DNA from: Paramarasmius palmivorus
Taxonomy: Eukaryota; Basidiomycota; Agaricomycetes; Agaricales; Marasmiaceae
Direction: 5' to 3'
Length of the DNA stretch: 56,142 bases
Assembly (NCBI GenBank): GCA_037176845.1
Contig: JAYKXP010000225.1
Span: forward strand, 1 to 56,142
Shown: positions 1-10,429 of the stretch, in pieces
How positions within the stretch are numbered: position 1 is the stretch's first letter
Layout: each line of letters starts with the position of its first letter
The notes under the pieces: generated by a model
Told to the model about the DNA's origin: nothing
The model's database searches: none
What the model saw: the letters and a program-made list of their open reading frames with translations, nothing else
Program-made: the position numbers and the translations under genes

Positions 1-507
1 CCACCTTCCTCAGGACGGCCCTAAGATTGAAAGTCTAGTTGAGACCTTACTGTTATAACAAGGAGCTTAAGTTGTATTGGCAGAGGATCAAGTATTGGCT
101 TGTGATGCTGTAGCTCTAAGCATTGGTTGCTTGCGTTTTCTGATGTAGAGATAGACTCGGACTCGCTTTATAAGCTTCAGTGACGTAGAGAGGCCAGATG
201 ACTCATTTGGAGAGTCAGTTGGATCTCCCTGCTTGCGCACAGTTCGTTGACATTTCTATAGGATCAGTACACTTGAGGCAGGGAAAAAAGTATTGGTTGA
301 ACTCGAGGTCTGCGCTACCTATAGCACTTGGGACTGTTTCTTACCCTATTATAAGCATTCGTAACCCTTTAGTCGCCCCTATAATCGTAAGGTTGTTATC
401 TCGATTGCTTTTTGAAGTAACGAAGAGCATATCATCACTCTCAGATCTATAGTTTGTGTACTATTCTAAGTACGGCAACTCTGATCACGTCAAACCACAC
501 TTGCACA
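1..507 (+). repeat. Partial Gypsy-family LTR (copy A, cut by window edge)
   Basis: The reverse complement of this stretch aligns with the LTR starting at 2309. Shared blocks are the end next to TTGCACA (501-507), the block around GTGACGTAGAGAGGCC (179-195, inverted at 2620-2637), the block around TGCGCAAGCAGG, and the left edge near CAAGTATTGGC. The LTR is in plus orientation, opposite to copies B and C, and only its 3' part is inside the window. Identity to copy B is partial, so it comes from a different insertion. The listed ORF at 198-452 lies inside the repeat and is not credited. Confidence 0.7.
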
Positions 508-665
508 ACTAGTCACCACTAGTGTGCTGCTGTTCATAACCAGCATCTACTGAATCTTTGTATTTGTGGTCTTTTATTAGGCTTCTGCTGTGTCCTACAG
601 TTCTATTAGTGACCCAAAGTCGCAGAGCCCACCACTTATACTTAGGTTGTTTGTGACACATTATC

Positions 666-1986
666 GTGGCTTCAATTCCATTTGAAGAGTCACCCTTTGA
701 ATCTCGAGATGCGAAGAAAAAGGAGCGCAGCAAGAAGAAGGAAAAGGAAAGGTCAGCAGACGTGATGCTGCTGCCGAGGAGATCTAGTCGACTGAAAGAG
801 GTATGTTTTGTTTGTCTTCATAACCTTCTCTATTGGACTCAAGTTATACTCAGGCTACCATGGATTCAAGCAAGGGACATAGTGCGCATGAGCTGGGTCA
901 GGCAAAACTGTGGACAATTGCTCAAGAAACATCTACCGAAACTCTAGACCATCCAAAGGCATTGAATTCAACTTTCTCTGTCACCAAAGGATCTTTCTTC
1001 CACACAGCTCCAGCAACAGCTGTAAACTCGCCAATTCCAGAGGCTCTTCCACTCCCCACTTCTGAAACGTCTCCACCTTTGCACCCATCTTCGCCATCCC
1101 CAGAAAATGGCGACATGGCCAGCGAAGACAACTTCAACATGGAATTTTCTTCCCATTGGTCTGATGTCCAGACTGGGGGTATTGCAGACTGTGATTATCC
1201 TCTGGAAGCATGCAACGTTGAGTGGATCAGGAATTATGCAGAATTTTTGTTCAAGCTTCCTGAAGGGTGCCAGGAACGACCAAAGGAGTACAAGGATTGT
1301 GTTTTCCTGTAGATTTCCATTGAGGAGCGATGGCATGGAAAGGTCAAGCACACAGCACTCTCACTGAAATGTCGAGTTGAAGGCATGAAATATTGGTTCA
1401 AAGCGCATCGAATCAAGATGATCAGTGCCCCAGCTAGCGTCAAGCTGCCCAATATACGCAATCAATTCTGGAACTGGCTTGACCACTGTGCACCTGGATG
1501 GATGCAGAGAGATGAGAAAGCTTGTCTACTTCCAAGTGGAGCTGCTGGAGATGGGGATTTTGAAGCTTTGATCTGCCCTGGTACTTCAGGGATTGTGCTT
1601 CTCTTGGTAGCTCTTCGTTGGTGGTGCGATGCTGGTGGCCCGTCCGATGCAGCCAGATTCTGGTACGAGGCTGCGAAATGTGTTCATTTGCTTCTCTCTG
1701 GTCTTTTCATTGCCCTGTAAGTGTCTCTCCTCTTCCTGGCACAGGTTTCAAAGTGACTAATACTAGTTTTGACAGAATTCTGAAAGACAAAGATGAACAT
1801 ATGCACGAATTGTCTCCCGCTCCTTCTCCACCATCTCCAAAGTCAATCTCAGCACTTCTAGCTATCGGCTCGAAACAAAAAGCTCGTCGAAACACCAAGT
1901 CAACCTCTGTCTCATCGAAGCGTCAACGACAACAGCCTGCAGGAGGTCCACGGAGCCAATCCAACAGAGCAAGAAGAGGAAAATAG
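666..1986 (+). pseudogene. Unrecognised gene between opposed LTRs, one in-frame stop
   Basis: A spliced model joins 666-800, 854-1716 and 1776-1986. Intron 1 (801-853) runs from GTATGTTTT to an ACTCAG-type acceptor. Intron 2 (1717-1775) starts GTAAGTGTC, has a CTAAT-like branch point and ends TTGACAG. Both keep the frame. The product would be about 400 residues: a basic Lys/Arg/Glu-rich N-terminus, a Ser/Pro-rich stretch, a central segment rich in Trp and Cys (FWNWLDHC, ALRWWCDAGG), and a basic Ser/Arg-rich tail that looks nuclear. One TAG at 1310-1312 interrupts the frame, which continues in register for a further 400 nt. The Trp-rich part recalls transposon-associated hypothetical proteins of Agaricomycetes; that is a recollection, not a search. 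It starts 159 bp after LTR copy A, so it may be cargo or internal sequence of that element. Function unknown. Confidence 0.5.
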
Positions 1987-2308
1987 GAGTTTTGTATATT
2001 TGATAAGGCTGATTTCTTGAGCAAAATGTATTCTAGAGTGTTATAGACCATATCGTACCTTTGAAAACATCTTGTTTATATATCTGTGTCTCTGCACATG
2101 CTCAGACTTACAAAAAGTGTGCACGTAATAACAACCATCATCATTTGGCTGAATTTCGACTACTAAATAAGGAACATATCTATAGGAATATACGGCAATC
2201 CTGTAAAGGCTGGATTAGGAATGTGAGCCGCTAATGACCACTAAACCTGGTACGAAAGTAACCAGGTAATAGATGCTAATAGTAGGTCTAGCACTACTGT
2301 GGACAGTG
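1987..2308. other. Intergenic stretch before LTR copy B
   Basis: No gene is seen. The sequence is AT-rich. The last ~25 bases before 2309 resemble the bases that abut the same LTR end at copies A and C (a CCACAGTAG(A)GTGCT-like string). The true LTR limit may therefore lie a little further out than 2309. Confidence 0.4.
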
Positions 2309-3923
2309 TGTGCAAGTGTGGTTCAATGTGATCAGAGTTGCCGTGCTTAGAATTGCACACAAAACTAATAGTTCAAGTGATAATATGCTTCTAGTAGACT
2401 AGAGCAGGTTATGATACACCTTTTAATAGGGTAGTGTACGTGTGGGTTTGGGCTTGGGTATACAATCTATATATGAACAACGCCAAGGGCTAATACTAGC
2501 TTTCTTGGGTGCGACATAATACGAGAAGCCTTGAGCCTCACAAACTGTTCCTTACTAGAACTGAATCAACGACGTGTGCGCAAGCAGGAATCCAACCAAC
2601 TCTCCAATGGTCAATTCTGAGGCCTCTCTACGTCACAAAGCTCTTAACAACAAAATAGTCAAAAGCTTCTAGAAGGGTCTTTAACTGACGATCTAGTACG
2701 AGGTTCAATCTCTAATAAAAATGCAATGCAACCAATGCCAAAATGAAACAGATTACAAGCCAATACACTTGGTCTCTATCAAAAACTCGAACTCAAGCTC
2801 TTGTCTGCAATACAGGTCTCAACTAGGACTTTTAAATCTAGGGCTCGTCCTGATGAAGTAGAAGTTGAATACACAGATCAACAATAGATCAACTGAATCA
2901 GAGGTCTATTCGTTTGATAGCCACATACAAATCTATAGATATGGGCGGGCAGTGCGTCTCCCTTCTTCTTCTGCTGCTCTCCTACATGATAGTACTTATA
3001 TACTGTCCTAAGAAGTGAAAATCGAGAATTTTAGGTAATATAAGTCGGAAAATAGACGGAACAACGAGGAACAGAGATGGAACAGAGATAATATGAGGAG
3101 AAATATACATATGAGGGAAAAAGAGTGTCACAACGTCATAAGTCGTGTAAGCGTGACCAATAAATAGGAATTTCTATGTTTAGACTCCAGGAGTTGACAT
3201 CCTGTGCCTGCGGGTTGGCGTTTAGCCTGTTTTAAAATTTTCTTTTTCTATGCGCCAAGGCGCTTTGCTCACACCAATGATAGTTGTTTCCGACCAGTCC
3301 GCACGCCAATGATGCTCAGTCATCTGTTATCTAGACCTGGCACATCTTTTATAAGTCTCCATAGTCATATGGGACCCTTCTATAAGTGGTATATCCACTG
3401 TATCTGCTTCCATGCTAAGCGTTTCAGGCGTTGCCACCATTTTAACAGCTTTGCCTCCGTGTCCGATCCAAAGGAACACTTCGGAATATCAAGTCCGATA
3501 GGTCTGCCCCCGGGCCGTCGGTCATTTCCAATCAAGCCGTGGTGATCCCCCAAAGCCCTCTCTATCTTCTAGTAGGTCACGGAGAAGTAATAAAAGCGTA
3601 AATGTCCCTTGAGTATGCCAACTAGTAGCACGGTGACCTTATACAAGGTACATTCCACCTTATATTAGCCCCTACAGGTTTTGGGTAGGTGTCTGTGAAT
3701 TGCAGACCCCTAATATTTGCATAGCAGCAGCCAGATACCCAATGTGAGGTGTACCGTGTAACTGTTCTCTGCTAGCAAGACATAGTCCCGTGTACCAGTG
3801 ACAATGACTAGCTATTCAGGGCTCATACTAGTCCTTCAGAACCCCTTTTTATAGCATAACAATAAAGAAATATGCATAATGTGTTCGAAATTAAAGTGTT
3901 ATAAAAATCAGCGTATCACCGCG
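2309..3923 (-). repeat. Gypsy LTR copy B (3' LTR)
   Basis: This ~1.6-kb repeat aligns in patches with 15550-17138. Shared parts are the end TGTGCAAGTGTGGTTCA, the block near 2765-2830 (ACTTGGTCTCTATC), the block at 3190-3260 (TTTAAAATTTTCTTTTTC) and the block at 3812-3840 (TAGCTATTCAGGGCTC). In minus orientation a TATATAA box lies just upstream of the GGACAGT string near 2995-3008. The inner edge at 3923 follows a GGAGGCTGGGAA purine-rich stretch that could serve as plus-strand primer. The listed ORF at 3204-3545 lies wholly inside the LTR. Confidence 0.6.
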
Positions 3924-3983
3924 TGTGCCAGGTTCCCAGCCTCCATGTCCGAAGAACCAAAGTCCTAGAAGCTGATTTACCCA

Positions 3984-4277
3984 TTAGCCATCCCTGGCCT
4001 TTGTAAAGCCCTGCCGGTAATTTTTACCATTGCCTTTGCAAAATCTGTACAAGGTCGGCTGGTCTGTGATAGCAGTTGTTTCATCGTTGAATGTGTTAGT
4101 TTGGGAAATTGATACCCTTCTATCAAGAGTCTTCTCTATTTGACTTTCTTCAGCTAATCCTGATGACGAGCTGGAGGAAGTTGAGGGTGAAGACTTAGCC
4201 AAAACGGCTTCCTGGACGGATGTGGAATCATAGAGAGGCAGCAGAGAGTAGTCATGTAAGACAGAGGCTGATAGGCG
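3984..4277 (-). pseudogene. C-terminal end of the Gypsy Gag-protease frame, split off by the Copia insertion
   Basis: Read on the minus strand, codons that stop at 10803 after QGTRL continue in the same frame from 4277 once the Copia element and one copy of the AGGCG duplication are removed. The tail adds ~95 residues, with a Ser-rich run and a short basic end (KGNGKNYRQGF), and stops at 3984. It carries no polymerase motif. The 60 bp between this stop and the LTR hold the likely polypurine tract. The clean rejoining shows that Copia landed inside an intact coding frame. Confidence 0.65.
4273..4277. repeat. Target-site duplication AGGCG, left copy (right copy 10798-10802)
   Basis: AGGCG precedes the TGTTGG start of the first Copia LTR and follows the CTGACA end of the last one. 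A 5-bp duplication is standard for Copia integrases and shows that 4278-10797 entered as one unit. Confidence 0.93.
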
Positions 4278-4646
4278 TGTTGGAATTCTAAATATAGATG
4301 TCACTAGACAAGTCATTTTCACTTTATTCCGCCTATGCCACAATTACTAAGAAAGCAGATATACATAGAACAGTTGCTTTAACCCGCTTGTACCACCATC
4401 TACTGACAGTTACTGACACTGACTGTGCAGTTATTTCTAGTTCACTTAGTATCTATTCTCGTACCTTTAGGATTATCTTTTATCCCTCACTCATGTATAA
4501 AAGCTAGACAGAAAACCTACATACAACATCGAATCGAATCAGTTCATCATCTTGTGTTCTCTCAACCCCTCTGGTCATCTGCTATCGTTTATATCGCGCT
4601 TACCTGCGCTATCGCTGCTAACAGAGTTCAATCTAAAACTCTGACA
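4278..4646 (+). repeat. Copia LTR1 (5' LTR)
   Basis: It begins TGTTGGAATTC and ends AACTCTGACA, the expected TG...CA ends. A TATA box (TATAAAAG) lies at 4496-4503, which would place transcription start just downstream. It is near identical to 10430-10797. Confidence 0.93.
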
Positions 4647-4658
4647 GGTTATGGGCCC
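4647..4658 (+). other. Primer-binding site matching the middle of initiator tRNA-Met
   Basis: GGTTATGGGCCC follows LTR1 directly. It is the complement of GGGCCCAUAACC, the anticodon stem-loop of eukaryotic initiator tRNA-Met. Drosophila copia is known to prime from a cleaved half of that tRNA rather than its 3' end. The match here is 12 of 12 as far as I can recall the tRNA sequence. Confidence 0.75.
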
Positions 4659-4711
4659 CGGTCTATAAACCTTAGCCGAACCAGAGTAATACCGATTTCA
4701 TATTGGTATAG

Positions 4712-4798
4712 TGGCGAGTTTGGGACGCCGTAATATCCCCAAGGAACAAGAACCAAGATCATATATCGATTGGCGAGCAGGGACGCCGGAATATCCCC
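4712..4798 (+). repeat. Pair of ~28-bp direct repeats in the Copia leader
   Basis: TGGCGAGTTTGGGACGCCG at 4712 and TGGCGAGCAGGGACGCCG at 4771 are each followed by an AATATCCCC string. They lie between the primer site and the gag start. A structural or packaging role is possible but not shown. Confidence 0.7.
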
Positions 4799-4829
4799 TA
4801 CCCAAAGCAAAGGACTATTGGACTAGTGT

Positions 4830-7800
4830 ATGTCCGATAGAGGTAGCCGTTATCAATCCAGAAGCGGTACCCCAGTATCAGGAACGTTCAATCCAGAACA
4901 ATTATTACGAGGATCTAGGAACCCCAGCAGGAATCCTAGTAGGCAACCTACACCAGTAGGCAGTAGAACAGGCAGTCCATCGGGACAGCAACAGAGCATA
5001 TCATCACATCCATCGAGGAATCCATCACGTATACCTTCTAGGAGACAGAGTCCAGTTGGAGGATTGCACACGCCACCAGCATGTTCCGCACAGCCAACAC
5101 CACTTCAAGCTGATTTACCGTGCATAAACAAAGCACATCAGTTTGACGTAGATGTACTACGGGACTATTCAGCAAACATTACTACCAAAGAGTGGATACG
5201 TTGTGCAGAACAACCTTGTCCAAACAGAAGGAATTTTGTCAGAGCATCCAGAGAAGCTCTACAATCAGGAAATTATAGGGATTGTGACGATCACAACAAA
5301 ACAGTAGTTTGAGGAAACGTCCTACGAACAACAGTACCAGAACCACAGCCATTAGTATTCCCACCAGCGGGAACATCAACTTCACAGGAAGAAACTGTTG
5401 AAGAAGAGACCAAACTTGGTGAAGAGTTTGATCAGGAACAAGGATTAGGATTTGGTGAAGAATCCGATAAAGAAGAACAGGACCTAGAACAGGAACAAGA
5501 GCAGGACAAAGAAGACTCAGAACAGGCATCAGAAGCTGATACTAATAAACCTGTATCTGACGAAGAAAAAGGAACACCTGCCGACGAAGAGAAGGACGAT
5601 ACACCAGAATCACCCAGCATAGGTCCCAAACCCAAACCAAGAACACCATCTCCCAAGAGACCACCAAAGGAAGAATCATTTGATTCAGACGAAGAAGAAG
5701 ACAATATGACGTCTAAAGCGATTAAGGCATTCGATAAAGTGCCAGAACTCAAGCATGATGGATCTAATTGGTCCATGTGGTCAACAAGGGTAGAAAGAGC
5801 TACCAGATCAGTTGGTTACAAGAAATATCTGGAGAATGAACCAGAAAAGGACAACGACAAGGAGGCAGATGCAGACGCAGATCTGTTAAATGCCATTATA
5901 GGAAAACTCCCGGATACGATATTCAGGAGATACAAGTCAACGGAATTATCTCATAAACTATGGGAAGGATTAAAGAAGGACTACGACACGAAGAATCCTT
6001 TTACGGAAGCACATTTGGAACGAAAACTCTACACCGCAACCTGTACCGACATTTCCAAAGTCAACAAACACATTGATGATCTACTCGAGATCAGAAATGA
6101 ATTGGAAGGATTGAAGATCAAAGTTTCGGATGATCAATTCAAGAACGCCCTCATAGCTTCAGTGCCAAATTCACTGACTGCAACAATCACTGCACTTGTT
6201 ACTGTTTGTAAACAGAACGAGGAGACATTGACAGTCGATGCACTCATCGCTGCAATCCGAGCAGAAGCTAGTGGACAAACATTACGAAAACATCCAGAAC
6301 GGGAAAAAGTCCATTATTCCCGAGATCATTCCAACAATAGAGGCCGAGGATTTAATAGCCGAGGAAAAGGCCGGAGACAATTTAATGATCGACAGGGCGG
6401 AGATAATAGAGATCGCAAGGAAATCACATGCTTCAGATGTCAAGGAAAAGGGCATATCGCCGCAGGATGTCGTTCAAAGCCGAAATCCAAGAAATCAGAC
6501 GATGATTCCGAGGACAAAGAGAAGTCCAAGCCAGCTAAAGATAGCCAATCATGGAGAAAAGGAAAAGAAAAGGCCAGCAATACCAAGGAAAGTGCTGTTA
6601 AAGCCATGGAAGAAGAAATATGGGAAGAAGGCACATGGTTAGCCAGGGAAATCCAAGCAGTGGAACAGTATAATCCACCAAAAGAATGGTTTTACAATGA
6701 AGAATTCGGAACCAAGGAAACTGAAGAGAAATCCGAGGAAACAGCATACATGGCCGTGGAAATGCACACCACGATGGCCACAATGGTCGATTTACAGAAC
6801 CCGATTGATACCAAAGCGATCATATGCAGAGAAAATCGAATGGATCCTCAACAAGACGAAGCAGAACAGTTCCAAGACTGCCAGCAAAACTCCTATAAAA
6901 GCAAAGAGGAATATCGAGAACCAGCATCACCAGTACTCATCCCATCTACCGCTGTCAAAGCAACCTCATCTCTAAACTCATCCTCATCTTCTACCATCGA
7001 CATGTACAACAACGAGAACAGCTGGAAAGGCTACTACGAAAGTGAACCTTGGCCATGCCCCCCAATCGTCAACCGAACCCTCAAAGGCGAACTTGTTAAT
7101 GACTATTTTGTCGGATATCAGACCTATGACCCCAACTGCGAAGCCGGTACCTGTCACACACCCAAGACAGGTGATCGCACCGTCATAGGAGTAGTCCAGA
7201 CCGCCAGCGACTTCCTGGATGAAGGATTCGAGCACGTCACCATCGACCATAGGGTATGCCGATTGTGTTACAACAGTGCCAATCGTACCTTTATGGGGGA
7301 GAAAGTTGTTAGCAGGTGGTTGATCGAAGAGCCAGGCAAAAAGGAACACATAGATGTCGCCGCCGCCTACAATGATATTTGGGCACAGGCAAAAGAAGAG
7401 AGGGATAGTGCACAGATGGCTACGGAGAAGTTCGAGGAGGAGGAAGGAGTAGTCAAATTCGTATTCGACAGTGCCGCATCCTCACACATGACTCCCTATC
7501 GAAACGGTATCACCGAGCGCCAGTCCATCACTCACAGACCCATCGGAACACCTGAAGGAACCACATTCGCCGTCGAGAAGGGCAATTGTACTGTGTACAC
7601 CACCAACAATTTCCAGTGGCACACGATCGTACTCGCCGACTGTCTACTCGTCCCAAAATTCAGACACACGTTGGTATCTATCAGTAAACTTACCGAGGAC
7701 GGTTACGAAGTCATTTTCAGTGGCGACAACATCAGGATTCACAAAGGTTGGGAATGCATTTTGGACATACCGAAGAAAGACGGTATCTATGCAGTGGAGG

Positions 7801-8315
7801 CTATAGAACACAAGCCAGGAGACCCTTTCCCAAGCCTAGTCGAGGCTGATTCACCGGAAATGCCAGCACTCATATCACTTCCTACCACACCAGAACCGGA
7901 TCAGATCCCACTCGTCGAGGGGGAGCAAAAATCCAAATTCGAAGCTGATATCGACAACGTCACCCAAGGAATCGACGAGATGGATCTAGATGGAAAAGGT
8001 TTAGGCACAATCAATCGGAAAATCAACGAGATCATTACGAAGATTGATGAGATGCAGATTGACAACGGAGATACATCGGCTAGAGGTGGACATAGAAGAG
8101 TCAGATTCCAGGAGGCTATTCGAACTGGAAAGAAGGACCTTATCGCAGGACAATCATCAGGCACCAGGACAGTAAAGAAACCACGGGTATCCAATCACAC
8201 CAACAACGACAACACTCGCAACTACAGGAACATAAAGAAGAATCGCAACGAGTCCAGACTCCGCCGGGTCAAACATCGCAACCTCCGCAGAGAATACTTC
8301 GACAATCTGGATTAG
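4830..8315 (+). CDS. Copia-type Gag with zinc knuckle and protease-like domain, one in-frame UGA
   Basis: A single frame runs from ATG 4830 to the stop at 8313-8315, broken once by TGA at 5310-5312; downstream reading could restart at ATG 5706. Part 1 is a Ser/Arg/Pro-rich leader with repeated SRNPSR-like units, then an acidic Glu/Asp stretch. From 5706 there is a UBN2/Retrotran_gag_2-type Gag (SNWSMWSTRVERA, DQFKNALIASVP), an RGRGFNSRGKG basic patch, and a CCHC knuckle (CFRCQGKGHIAAGC). Near 7470 comes FVFDSAASSHMTP, the copia protease signature with Ala in the second Gly position. A pre-integrase-like block follows (LLVPKFRHTLVSISKL). No integrase or reverse transcriptase follows; the protein ends in a basic Arg/Asn/His-rich tail. 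The UGA could be a mutation, a sequencing error or a readthrough point. Confidence 0.85.
7917..7925 (+). other. Internal copy of the polypurine tract (second copy 10097-10105)
   Basis: GAGGGGGAG occurs inside both ORFs where it encodes part of LVEGE. The same nine bases directly precede LTR2 (8351-8359) and LTR3 (10421-10429). Yeast Ty1 has a comparable internal second primer tract. Confidence 0.55.
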
Positions 8316-8350
8316 AGTCAAACCTCAGATCATTCCATAATCCAAGGTTT

Positions 8351-8359
8351 GAGGGGGAG
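8351..8359 (+). other. Polypurine tract before LTR2
   Basis: GAGGGGGAG abuts the TG of LTR2, the expected place for the plus-strand DNA primer. The preceding ~40 bp (GAGTCAAACC to CCAAGGTTT) is nearly identical to the stretch before LTR3. Confidence 0.85.
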
Positions 8360-8677
8360 TGTTGGAAATATAGAACGTTTATATTTACATATGCATGCCA
8401 CATCTTAGAATATCTCTTGACCCGCTCGTATCATTTTGTCTAACCCACTTACTTACAGAAAGCCACAGAAAGCCACAGTTATTTCTATCGCATCTATACT
8501 TGTACTATTAGGTTTATCTTTCATCCCCTACTCATGTATAAAAGCTAGACAGAAAATCCTACAATAACATAGACTTGGTTTACACATCTATCTCAACCCC
8601 TCTGGTCATCTGCTATCGTTTATATCGCGCTTACCTGCGCTATCGCTGCTAACAGAGTTCAATCTAAAACTCTGACA
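8360..8677 (+). repeat. Copia LTR2 (internal, divergent U3)
   Basis: It starts TGTTGGAAATATAGAACG and ends AACTCTGACA. From the TATA box (8537-8544) to the 3' end it closely follows LTR1/LTR3, but its upstream half is largely different and the repeat is ~50 bp shorter. It is a related but distinct LTR variant lying inside the element. Confidence 0.9.
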
Positions 8678-10402
8678 TCAAACTGGGGCATGTGGGCAAT
8701 GCGTGTAGAACGTGCAGCAAAGTCGATAGGGTATGGGAAATACCTGACTACTGCAGAAGAAGGAGACGCAGATGCTGATCTCATGAATGCAATCATTGGA
8801 AGATTGCCAGACACTATTCTTCGAAGATATCGAAATGCGGAAACATCACAAGAACTATGGACAGGATTAAAGAAGGATTACAACACGAAAAATCCTTTGA
8901 CAGAAGCACACCTGGAACGCAAGCTATACAATCTATCTTGCAACGACGTTGGCAAAGTCAATGAACATATTGACGAACTCCTCAATATCCAAAACGAACT
9001 CACATCACGGAACATCACTATTTCGGATGATCAATTCAAGAATGCATTAATTGCATCAGTTCCCCAATCATTGAATTCAACAATCACAGCTGTCATGACC
9101 GTATACAGTGAATCAAACAAGGATTTAACTGTTGACAAGCTAATTGCTGCTATTCGAGCTGAAGCAAATGGACAGGCAATGCGCCAAGGCAAAGTCAAGA
9201 AGGAGAAAGCCAACTATTCCCGAGATCATTCCAATAATAGAGGCCGAGGATTTAATAGCCGAGGAAGAGGCCAGAGATTTAATGATCGTCAGGGCGGAGA
9301 TAGAGATCGCAAGGAGATCACATGTTTCAGATGTCAAGGAAAAGGGCATATCGCTGCAGGATGTTGTTCAAAGCTGAAATCCAGGAAACAAGATGATGAA
9401 TCTGAGGAATCAGATAAATCTGAAGAAGACAAGCCAGACAAACCATGGAGAAAGGCAAAGGAAAAGAATCACAGTGCAAATGAAAGTGCTGTGAGAGCTG
9501 TAGAAAAGGAAATATGGGAAGAAGGCACATGGTTAGCAAGGGAAATAAGGGCCGTAGAGAAATTTGTGCCATTCACTGAATGGACATATGAAGAAGAACC
9601 CACAAATCCCGTGTCGACAGAGACAAACCTGGAGCCATATCCCAAGGAAAGGAAAGAAACAGCATACATGGCCGTGGAAATGCACACCACGATGGCCACA
9701 ATGGTTGATTTACAGACACCGATTGGTAGCAAAGCAATCATATGCAGAGAAAATCGAATGGATTCCCAACAACGCCATCAAGAAGGCTATACAGGACAAC
9801 AAAAGAATCAACCAGACACAGCTACAGAGACCAAGGACCATGAAATTCATGGAGGACAGACATTGACAGAGCACCATTGTTGCCAAATATGTCACCAATT
9901 TATCCAGCACATACTTATGGGGGAGAAATTACATCCAGAATGGCTGATGAAAGTCATAGGACAGAAGGATGAAACAAAGGAAATTACCCCAAGGGATGGA
10001 AAAATGGAACAGGAAAATGGAACAGATCAGACATTGGCACACAAGGAGAACAAGACAGATCCAGAAAGTCTTGAACCATTGCAGATATCACTCGTCGAGG
10101 GGGAGTACAAAAACTCGATCAACGACATTTCAGAACAAGTCGCCGAGATGAATCTCAATGGAGGAAACAGGTCACAGACAGGAAAACAAGTTGGACCTAA
10201 ACAACTTGTAAACGTCAATCCAACAGGAGAATATTCAGGAACGGTCAAAGAAGCGGAAGTGGAACCACCATATCACCAATACTACCACCGACAGAAGATT
10301 AAACACCGAGATCAACAGAACACACAACATCGCCACCGGATCACACATAGGAATCACCGAACAGAACACGCGAACAAAGAATTAGAGTCAAACCCCGGAT
10401 AA
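8678..10402 (+). CDS. Second, 5'-truncated Copia gag fused directly to LTR2
   Basis: Codons for S-N-W start on the base after LTR2, matching the SNW of ORF1 at ~5763; the first ATG is 8690. Primer site, leader and the first part of Gag are therefore missing. The retained parts are the UBN2-type Gag (DQFKNALIASVP), the basic patch, the CCHC knuckle (CFRCQGKGHIAAGC) and an acidic linker. Against ORF1 there is a large internal deletion between the MGEK and ISLVEGE motifs that removes the whole protease-like domain. The ORF is open to its stop at 10400-10402, with no nonsense codon in 570 codons. It diverges clearly from ORF1 in protein sequence, so it comes from a sister element rather than a fresh duplication. 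Translation without its own leader would rely on LTR2 transcription. Confidence 0.82.
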   Translation, partial: SNWGMWAMRVERAAKSIGYGKYLTTAEEGDADADLMNAIIGRLPDTILRRYRNAETSQELWTGLKKDYNTKNPLTEAHLERKLYNLSCNDVGKVNEHIDELLNIQNELTSRNITISDDQFKNALIASVPQSLNSTITAVMTVYSESNKDLTVDKLIAAIRAEANGQAMRQGKVKKEKANYSRDHSNNRGRGFNSRGRGQRFNDRQGGDRDRKEITCFRCQGKGHIAAGCCSKLKSRKQDDESEESDKSEEDKPDKPWRKAKEKNHSANESAVRAVEKEIWEEGTWLAREIRAVEKFVPFTEWTYEEEPTNPVSTETNLEPYPKERKETAYMAVEMHTTMATMVDLQTPIGSKAIICRENRMDSQQRHQEGYTGQQKNQPDTATETKDHEIHGGQTLTEHHCCQICHQFIQHILMGEKLHPEWLMKVIGQKDETKEITPRDGKMEQENGTDQTLAHKENKTDPESLEPLQISLVEGEYKNSINDISEQVAEMNLNGGNRSQTGKQVGPKQLVNVNPTGEYSGTVKEAEVEPPYHQYYHRQKIKHRDQQNTQHRHRITHRNHRTEHANKELESNPG

Positions 10403-10420
10403 TTCCATCATCCAAGGTTT

Positions 10421-10429
10421 GAGGGGGAG
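10421..10429 (+). other. Polypurine tract before LTR3
   Basis: GAGGGGGAG is immediately followed by the TG of LTR3, identical to the tract before LTR2. Confidence 0.88.

Noticed and set aside
6238..6642. Alternative-frame ORFs inside the Copia gag regions (also 6697-6975, 9144-9377, 9564-9866)
   Set aside because: They are shadows of the gag frame, conserved between copies only because the nucleotide sequence is; no independent start context or motif.
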